Made by a program: the position numbers and the translations under genes | Shown here: positions 57,486-64,000 of the stretch, piece by piece | Position numbering within the stretch: the stretch's first letter is position 1 | Layout: each line of letters starts with the position of its first letter | Notes under the pieces: model-generated | The model's input: only the letters and a program-made list of their open reading frames with translations | What the model was told of the DNA's origin: nothing | Databases searched by the model: none | Assembly: GCA_028825475.1 (NCBI GenBank) | Contig: JAPKAB010000005.1 | Location: forward strand, 96,814 to 160,813 | DNA from: Ascidiaceihabitans sp. | Lineage (GTDB): Bacteria > Pseudomonadota > Alphaproteobacteria > Rhodobacterales > Rhodobacteraceae | Direction: 5' to 3' | Length of the DNA stretch: 64,000 nucleotides

Positions 57486-57995
57486 TCAGTTGGACAGTGG
57501 AGCTGTTGGCGTTGCAATACCACTGTTACGATATAGGCGTGCAATCTCATTTGGATCTAAGGCTTGGCCCTTATAAGCTTCGCCGTAGAGATCATCTTTC
57601 ACGATACGGAACTGGGTAAACCGAATTTTCGATTTCCGAAAAGCAGCATCTTTAGCCGCCAGTTCAGCGCGTACATTCGGTGTCACACCAAAACGGCTTG
57701 CGTGCTGAACGATTGCGCCATCACGCGCAGGTATACTTCCATTTGGATCGCCTCGACGACCGCCCAAAGCCGCAACAGCATCTTCAAGAGGCGTCGCGTC
57801 AACAAGGTTACCTTGACCTGGCGTTGGAGCAGGCAAAGCCACATAACTGGCGGGCTCTTGCAAAGGCTTACTTGGGCTTACCAAGAAATCGTCTGGTCCG
57901 TTCCCTGGTGCATCAAACTTACGCAGACCATCATTGGCACAGGCTGTCAAAGACACCACCAAAAGTGAAATCACAAAGGGACGCATCTGGCGCAT
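57486..57995 (-). CDS. DUF3035 lipoprotein
   Basis: Lipobox VSLTACAND; FDAPGNGPDDFLVSPSKPLQEPASYVALPAPTPGQGNLVD. Confidence 0.88.
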   Translation of the reverse strand: MRQMRPFVISLLVVSLTACANDGLRKFDAPGNGPDDFLVSPSKPLQEPASYVALPAPTPGQGNLVDATPLEDAVAALGGRRGDPNGSIPARDGAIVQHASRFGVTPNVRAELAAKDAAFRKSKIRFTQFRIVKDDLYGEAYKGQALDPNEIARLYRNSGIATPTAPLSN

Positions 57996-58072
57996 CTAGC
58001 TTCTCCCAAACTCAATCAATGATCACCCGTAGGTAAATCTTAGGTAGCAATATCGCAGGCTTTGCCCTGATG

Positions 58073-58555
58073 TCACGCCCCGTTTTTCTTCGGCCGATTA
58101 TCTTTGGCAAAGAATACGAGGCCCAGTGCGCCAGCGAAGATAAAAATATCACCAACATTGTAAACAGTCGGGTTAGTCCATCCACAGCAAGAGGTGTTCA
58201 AAAAATCTAGAACATACCCATAATATATGCGGTCAAATACATTCCCAAGTGCCCCGCCGATCAGTAATCCTGCTGCTATATGCACGATTTTTGGCTGGGC
58301 GTTTCGCGCGACCCAAACAACGACCGTTATGCAAATGATCACTGCAACGCCGATGAGCGTCCAGCGTGTCACTTCAGAGTCGCTCCCAAATAGGCCAAAG
58401 TTTACGCCACGGTTTTCACCGTAGCGTAAGTTTAAAACTGGTGGGAGAACGTCCATGCCTTTGCTTGCTGAGATTCCCATCATGTGAATCACAACAAACT
58501 TGCTGACCTGATCAGGCAAGAACGCAAGAAATCCAGCAAGAAACATCAATCGCAT
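58073..58555 (-). CDS. lspA: Lipoprotein signal peptidase
   Basis: LPDQVSKFVV, NLRYGENRGVNFGLF, GALGNVFDRIYYGYVLDFLN, YNVGDIFIFAG. Confidence 0.95.
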   Translation of the reverse strand: MRLMFLAGFLAFLPDQVSKFVVIHMMGISASKGMDVLPPVLNLRYGENRGVNFGLFGSDSEVTRWTLIGVAVIICITVVVWVARNAQPKIVHIAAGLLIGGALGNVFDRIYYGYVLDFLNTSCCGWTNPTVYNVGDIFIFAGALGLVFFAKDNRPKKNGA

Positions 58556-58565
58556 CGTAGGCTCC

Positions 58566-60152
58566 TTAGTGACGGAAGTGGCGCATGCCGGTAAATACCA
58601 TTGCCAACCCTGCTTCATCAGCAGCAGCGATAACTTCATCATCGCGCATTGAGCCACCCGGTTGAATAAGAGCGGTTGCGCCTGCTTCAGCCGCAGTGAT
58701 CAGACCATCAGCGAATGGGAAGAACGCGTCAGACGCCACAACAGACCCTTTGGTTAGCGGTGCTGGTAAACCCATGGCTTCGGCCATATCAATGGCTTTG
58801 CGCGCGGCAATTCGTGTGCTGTCAACGCGGCTCATTTGCCCAGCGCCAACACCAACTGTTGCACCATCTTTGACGTAGATGATCGCGTTGGATTTAACGT
58901 GTTTGGCAACAGTCCATGCAAACATCAAGTCTGACAATTCTTGGTCTGTTGGCGCACGTTTGGTCACAACTTTCAAATCGTCCAGTGTGATAAACCCGTT
59001 GTCTTTGTCTTGGAACAGGTAACCACCAGCCACTTGGCGAATTGTTTGACCAGCAGCCTTGGCATCAGCTAAACCGTCTGTGGTCAACAACCGCAGGTTC
59101 TTTTTCTTTGCAAACACTGCACGTGCCGCGTCATCAGCACCGGGGGCAATCACTACCTCAGTGAAAATCGCGCTGATCTCTTCTGCTGTTGGACCATCAA
59201 GCGGTTGGTTAACCGCAATAATCCCGCCAAACGCGCTGGTGCGATCGCAATCAAATGCGCGTGAATATGCTTGAGCCAATGTATCACCGCGCGCAACGCC
59301 GCACGGATTCGCGTGCTTGATGATAGCAACAGCCGGACCTTCACTTGGATCAAATTCGCTGACCAATTCAAACGCCGCATCTGTGTCATTGATGTTATTG
59401 TAAGACAGTTCTTTACCTTGGTGCTGCTGCGCAGTCGCAACGCCTGGGCGCAAAGAACCATCGGTATAAAAGGCTGCAGCTTGGTGTGGGTTTTCACCAT
59501 AACGCAATGTTTGCGCCAATGTTCCGCCAACAGTGCGACGGCGCGATGTCTCGCCAATTTGCGAGGCCATCCATGTGCTCACGGCAGTGTCATATGCAGC
59601 CGTACGGGCATACGCTGTCTGGGCCAACCGTTGACGCAATGCATATGAGGTTTGGCCATTGTTGGCTTCAAGTTCGGCAAGGACGACGTCATAGTCCTCG
59701 ACATCCACAATCACGTTTACAAAGCCGTGGTTCTTAGCACCCGAACGGATCATCGCAGGGCCGCCAATATCGATATTCTCGATCATTTCAGCATATTCAG
59801 CGCCGCGTTTAAGAGTCTCTTCGAATGGGTACAGATTCACAACGACCAAGTCGATTGCACCGATATCGTGTGTGTCCATCGCAGCAACGTGTTCATCATT
59901 GTCGCGCAGCGCCAACAAGCCACCATGCACAACAGGGTGAAGCGTCTTAACGCGACCATCCATCATTTCCGGAAAACCTGTAACCTCAGAAACATCTTTA
60001 ACGGTCAAACCTGCATCACGCAGCGTTTTTGCGGTGCCGCCTGTGCTGAGCAATTCAACTCCACGCGTGGCTAATGCGGTACCAAAGGCAACCAATCCGG
60101 TTTTATCAGAAACAGAAAGCAGAGCGCGGCGAACAGGGTAGAGATCAGTCAT
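58566..60152 (-). CDS. purH: Bifunctional AICAR formyltransferase / IMP cyclohydrolase
   Basis: [65 protein letters not shown]. Confidence 0.97.
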   Translation of the reverse strand: MTDLYPVRRALLSVSDKTGLVAFGTALATRGVELLSTGGTAKTLRDAGLTVKDVSEVTGFPEMMDGRVKTLHPVVHGGLLALRDNDEHVAAMDTHDIGAIDLVVVNLYPFEETLKRGAEYAEMIENIDIGGPAMIRSGAKNHGFVNVIVDVEDYDVVLAELEANNGQTSYALRQRLAQTAYARTAAYDTAVSTWMASQIGETSRRRTVGGTLAQTLRYGENPHQAAAFYTDGSLRPGVATAQQHQGKELSYNNINDTDAAFELVSEFDPSEGPAVAIIKHANPCGVARGDTLAQAYSRAFDCDRTSAFGGIIAVNQPLDGPTAEEISAIFTEVVIAPGADDAARAVFAKKKNLRLLTTDGLADAKAAGQTIRQVAGGYLFQDKDNGFITLDDLKVVTKRAPTDQELSDLMFAWTVAKHVKSNAIIYVKDGATVGVGAGQMSRVDSTRIAARKAIDMAEAMGLPAPLTKGSVVASDAFFPFADGLITAAEAGATALIQPGGSMRDDEVIAAADEAGLAMVFTGMRHFRH

Positions 60153-60172
60153 TTGGAATTGGTCCTTTGAAG

Positions 60173-61915
60173 TCAGTCAGCTAGGTCAGGTTCATCACGG
60201 TTCAAGTCTCTGACCCCAATCGCAGTTTCCTGCGCCTTGGACAAAGACCACCGAATGCGCGTGGCATACTCTACTGCGCGGCCAGATAGAACGACCTGTT
60301 GCGATGCACGTGGCTTTAATCTGCCAGTTTCCAGGTAAACGCTTGGCTCTAGGGCTAAATTAAATTTTCCGTCGTGACGAAAAACCCAAATTTCACCGCT
60401 TTTAAGTGCCATTGAGACGGCGGCACCACCCAAATCTAAAGTTGCGTCGACTTCTGGGTGGAGATGAAACCGCACATCAAACGGCACTCCACCAAGGCGT
60501 ACATCGTCCATGGAGCGATCGAACTGACGTTTCTGGGCGTCTTCCATCGCCAGTAACATGTCTTCACCAGCGAGTCCGCGGCCATCAAAGGTTAGTTCAA
60601 GTGTGCGCGCATGCGTTAGGCCATGGATGTCACAGAACCCATCATGACCGCCCTGAAACCGAAGACCATCTGGGGCTTGGCTTACCTCAATTGGCACGTG
60701 CTTTGGAGCATCGATCAAAGTTTCCAAACTGCTAGCACGATCTGCATCACCAAGGCGCGCGCTTGAGTACCCATCCAAGACCACGGTCGAATGCGATGGC
60801 GTTGCACGCCCAGCGCGCCGCCACTCAGCGCCGAAAGACGCGCCAGACCCACAGTTCACGACCAAAGGGCGACGACCCGATGTCAATTCGAATGCCAGAG
60901 TTGAAGCATGTCCACTGCGCGAAGCGCTTCCGCGTGGCGGGACCGCTGCGTCAACAATCACGCTGGTCCGACCTGCAGACAACCGCGCAAAGCCCATGGA
61001 TAGCCCATCAGGTTGGCTACTCTTGATACCAGCCGCAGCCAATGCGTGATCCAACCAGCCTTCTTGCCCACGTCCACCACCGTGAAAACGGGCTAACCCA
61101 CCATCAGAGTGGCGCAAAGTTCGCAGCGTTGGAGTGATGCGCTCAATCGCACCCAGATGCTCAGCTGGCACCTCAAGGCCAGCTTCTTCCAGTGCTGCGG
61201 CCGCCCATGTCAGCAACGCATAGACCGCAAGTAACTCTTCAGGATTGCGTGTTGGCAACCCACCCTCACTATCGACCTGAACAGCGCATTCTTTAGCCAA
61301 CGCTTTTATTGCAGGTTTGGCCAAGCCCTCCATGCCTTGCAAGGAAAGGCCTGCGTAAATCAGCCCTGTAAGCGCCTCAAAGCGCGGCAAACCAGGACTC
61401 GCGCTGTGCCAGCGTTTGGACAAAAAGGTCGTCTGTTGGGCAAGCGATAGATAAAATGCATCGGAGCGATCGCTTTCTTGGCCGCGCAAAACGAACAGAG
61501 CATGGTTGATCCAGCGAATAAGGCGGCGACCCGTCAGATCAGGCGTCCAACCCGCACCTGAACCACGCCCAAATTGGTCGATCCACTCCCACAACCAAGA
61601 TTGCATGCTTGCTCGTGAGAACGTGTCACCAACAGCGGCCAAATCGTCCATCCATGCGAAACCATGCAAATCGCCCTCGAACGCAGCATTGGGAGCTTTG
61701 AGCGCCCAAATTGATGCATTAGGGGCTTCGATCAAATATCCAGCAAACAGAAAATTTCCAGCAACCAATTGGCGGCCTTTTGCAAAACTACCGATCGTTC
61801 GAGGTTCTGGCGAAGACACAAATCTTGTCGCGGCCCGTGTGCGGGTCGCAAGTCGTGCATATACTCGATTTAGGAAACGCACTTTGCGCGCGGTGAACCC
61901 ATTTGGATTTGACAT
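60173..61915 (-). CDS. Heparinase II/III family protein
   Basis: 580 aa; [65 protein letters not shown]. Confidence 0.88.
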   Translation of the reverse strand: MSNPNGFTARKVRFLNRVYARLATRTRAATRFVSSPEPRTIGSFAKGRQLVAGNFLFAGYLIEAPNASIWALKAPNAAFEGDLHGFAWMDDLAAVGDTFSRASMQSWLWEWIDQFGRGSGAGWTPDLTGRRLIRWINHALFVLRGQESDRSDAFYLSLAQQTTFLSKRWHSASPGLPRFEALTGLIYAGLSLQGMEGLAKPAIKALAKECAVQVDSEGGLPTRNPEELLAVYALLTWAAAALEEAGLEVPAEHLGAIERITPTLRTLRHSDGGLARFHGGGRGQEGWLDHALAAAGIKSSQPDGLSMGFARLSAGRTSVIVDAAVPPRGSASRSGHASTLAFELTSGRRPLVVNCGSGASFGAEWRRAGRATPSHSTVVLDGYSSARLGDADRASSLETLIDAPKHVPIEVSQAPDGLRFQGGHDGFCDIHGLTHARTLELTFDGRGLAGEDMLLAMEDAQKRQFDRSMDDVRLGGVPFDVRFHLHPEVDATLDLGGAAVSMALKSGEIWVFRHDGKFNLALEPSVYLETGRLKPRASQQVVLSGRAVEYATRIRWSLSKAQETAIGVRDLNRDEPDLAD

Positions 61916-61997
61916 AGTGCTCTGCCTTCTTACGCTCTAGGGGCGTTTGAAAGATTAATACCCCGGTAAGGTCAGAAAGTCACCAATTTTGCCAAAA

Positions 61998-63284
61998 TCA
62001 AGACGCTTTGGTCAGCACTGCGATATAGAAACCATCCATGCCACCCAATTCTGGCCAATAGTCTGGACGCAAACGTAAACCGCCCTCGGTCGTTGTCCAA
62101 GTCGGATCAACGCCTTCAATGCCCAACGCATCACGATTCACACTCATGTCTGGATGACGCTTTAGCGCCTCTTCAACTTGAACTTCGCCTTCATCCGGCA
62201 AAAGCGAACAGGTGCAAAACACCAAACGCCCGTCAGGTTTTAGCAAAGTCCATGCGTGATCTAGAATACGCGCCTGAAGATCAATCAGCTCACCAAATTC
62301 TGAGCCATCTTTTGCATGTGGAAGATCAGGATGCCGGCGGATCGTACCCGTTGCAGAACATGGGGCATCCAGCAAGATCGCATCAAATTCACCCTCAAGG
62401 GTAAGGGCATCAGCCACACGAACATCTGCTTTCAATCCAACGCGCGCCAAGTTTTCTTCGACACGCGCCATGCGGGATCTAGAAACATCAACGGCCGTAA
62501 CATTCGCCCCCATTGCCGACAATTGCATCGTCTTGCCACCTGGGGCCGCACAAAGATCCAGAACATTTTCACCATCCTCTGGCGCAAGGATTCGCGCAGG
62601 GATTGCCGCAGCTGCATCCTGAACCCACCAAGCACCTTCGCTATAGCCATCCATTGTCGATACCTGACCAGCATCCGCCAAACGAACAGACCCTGTCGGC
62701 AAAACTGATCCACCAACACGAGCGGCCAACGCTGCAGCATCACCATCACGTGGTGTCAAATCCAAAGGTGCCCCAGCGAAATGTGCGATTTCCATAATCG
62801 CCATCGCCTCGTTGCCCCAAGCTTGGGACAGTGGGCTTCGCAACCATTTCGGCATACGTGGGGGGCGCAAAGCGTGCCAAGCCTCTGGCCCAGTGGCCGC
62901 AACCTTGCGCAAAACTGCGTTGGTTAGACCTTTTAGCTTACCGTATCGCTTATGCCCAGAAATCAACTGAACCATCGCATTGACCACGCCGTGTGCAGCT
63001 GCGCCTTGGCACAACTCAACGGTCCCAACCCGCAACACATTGCGCACCATAAGCGGTGGATTTTTCTGCAGATGTTTATGAAGCACTCGATCAGCGCGTT
63101 CCAAGCCACGCAACGTTTCAGTTGCCAGCCGTTGGGCCCGCGCCCGATCTGCGGGTTCCAATTTATCAAGCGCACCAGCGGCTAGGACTTCGGACATCAA
63201 TTTGCCCTCACCCAGAACCTGATCCAACACATAAACTGCGCTTCTCCGCGCTTGGACGCCTGTATCGGTGCGCTTGTCTGTCAT
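61998..63284 (-). CDS. rsmB: RsmB/NOP2-family rRNA (cytosine-5) methyltransferase
   Basis: NusB-like N-terminus; VLDLCAAPGGKTMQLSAMGANVTAVDVSRSRM; LLDAPCSATGTIRRHPD; FCTCSLLPDEGE. Confidence 0.92.
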   Translation of the reverse strand: MTDKRTDTGVQARRSAVYVLDQVLGEGKLMSEVLAAGALDKLEPADRARAQRLATETLRGLERADRVLHKHLQKNPPLMVRNVLRVGTVELCQGAAAHGVVNAMVQLISGHKRYGKLKGLTNAVLRKVAATGPEAWHALRPPRMPKWLRSPLSQAWGNEAMAIMEIAHFAGAPLDLTPRDGDAAALAARVGGSVLPTGSVRLADAGQVSTMDGYSEGAWWVQDAAAAIPARILAPEDGENVLDLCAAPGGKTMQLSAMGANVTAVDVSRSRMARVEENLARVGLKADVRVADALTLEGEFDAILLDAPCSATGTIRRHPDLPHAKDGSEFGELIDLQARILDHAWTLLKPDGRLVFCTCSLLPDEGEVQVEEALKRHPDMSVNRDALGIEGVDPTWTTTEGGLRLRPDYWPELGGMDGFYIAVLTKAS

Positions 63285-63385
63285 TGAATTGATCCTTCGC
63301 CATTCGCGTCGCAATTTCGGTACAGGGCTTGTCCCTGACAAGGCACGGCGTATATCAACGTCATGGCCGCAAAGGAACCCAATCG

Positions 63386-63562
63386 ATGACTGATATCTCA
63401 AAGGATTTACCCGAAGCCGCAAAACGTGCGCTAGCAGAGGCCGAAACGCGCCGCAAAGAACAGGGCGAATTCAAGCTACCAACCGAATTGGGCGGCCGAA
63501 AAGGACCAGAACCAGTTCGTTTTGGAGATTGGGAAAGAAAAGGGATCGCCGTCGATTTCTAG
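63386..63562 (+). CDS. DUF1674 / SDHAF4-type succinate dehydrogenase assembly factor homologue
   Basis: 58 aa; C-terminal motif GPEPVRFGDWERKGIAVDF. Confidence 0.85.
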   Translation: MTDISKDLPEAAKRALAEAETRRKEQGEFKLPTELGGRKGPEPVRFGDWERKGIAVDF

Positions 63563-63574
63563 GCGATCACAAAA

Positions 63575-63931
63575 CTAATTCAGTTTGAAGTCGGCTGAAG
63601 CGCCTTCACCACGATCAGAAGTGAATCGAACGCGCCCTTCGCTGGCACGCACCTCTTGACAGTTATAGCCCAATTCGGACCCACCCCAATAAAGGCTCCG
63701 ACAAAAGAACCCATCGCGCCACATCCAGTCGCCTGTGACAGCCCAGCGTGCGCCTTTGCCCGAAATGCTACCATCTTCTGCAACTTTAATTTTGATCAGA
63801 GGGCGCGAAAGGGTTTTACCGGTAATCAAACGTACGAAATCAGATTGGCTGCTAACCATTGCCAATTCAGCCGAAGCAGACCCAGCAAACAAAGCTGCGG
63901 CACATCCAAGAGCGAGTGATCGTTTTCGCAT
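63575..63931 (-). CDS. Conserved hypothetical secreted protein
   Basis: Signal peptide MRKRSLALGCAAALFAGSASA; GKGARWAVTGDWMWRDGFFCRSLYWGGSELGYNCQEV. Confidence 0.75.
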   Translation of the reverse strand: MRKRSLALGCAAALFAGSASAELAMVSSQSDFVRLITGKTLSRPLIKIKVAEDGSISGKGARWAVTGDWMWRDGFFCRSLYWGGSELGYNCQEVRASEGRVRFTSDRGEGASADFKLN

Positions 63932-64000
63932 AACGTGTTTCCCTACGTACTGCGGTTTCAAAGGGTCAACGCAACACTTTAGTCTTTTTGGAAAGATGGA

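Noticed and set aside
1-64000. Mobile elements, CRISPR arrays, toxin-antitoxin or phage-defence modules
   Set aside because: No direct-repeat arrays, transposase/integrase motifs, or paired small TA-like genes seen; gene content is core-genome-like throughout

Overview
This 64 kb window is a dense chromosomal segment whose protein content and synteny look like an alphaproteobacterium of the Rhodobacteraceae/Roseobacter group; I see about 53 CDS. I found no rRNA, tRNA, CRISPR array, IS element, prophage or recognisable defence island. Main blocks: gabD-like SSADH; hsp20 with a structured leader; two tandem secreted S1 proteases; a glycolate oxidase operon (glcD-glcE-membrane ORF-glcF); rlmH/rsfS; leuC-glycosyltransferase-leuD; an ABC transporter cluster (livF/K/M/H/G) with a PaaK-like and a long-chain-type acyl-CoA ligase; a PAS hybrid kinase/response regulator next to a molybdopterin formate dehydrogenase; GST and saccharopine dehydrogenase; an RpoE-ChrR locus with a divergent five-gene operon; ada; rmuC-mutL; deoC and a double-domain ALDH16-like protein; and the chain M16-M16-DUF3035-lspA-purH-heparinase-rsmB. 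The signal I consider most interesting is in the hsp20 5' leader. It combines a sigma32-like promoter, a strong hairpin, an out-of-frame uORF with a near-perfect SD, and a short hairpin that sequesters the hsp20 SD with the U(U/C)GCU / AGGA plus bulged-G pattern of ROSE RNA thermometers. Other points of interest are a DXD glycosyltransferase gene between leuC and leuD, an antisense-oriented SHOCT-like membrane mini-protein inside the liv operon, and the RpoE divergent promoter region. No database search was run; all product calls come from motif and family recognition.
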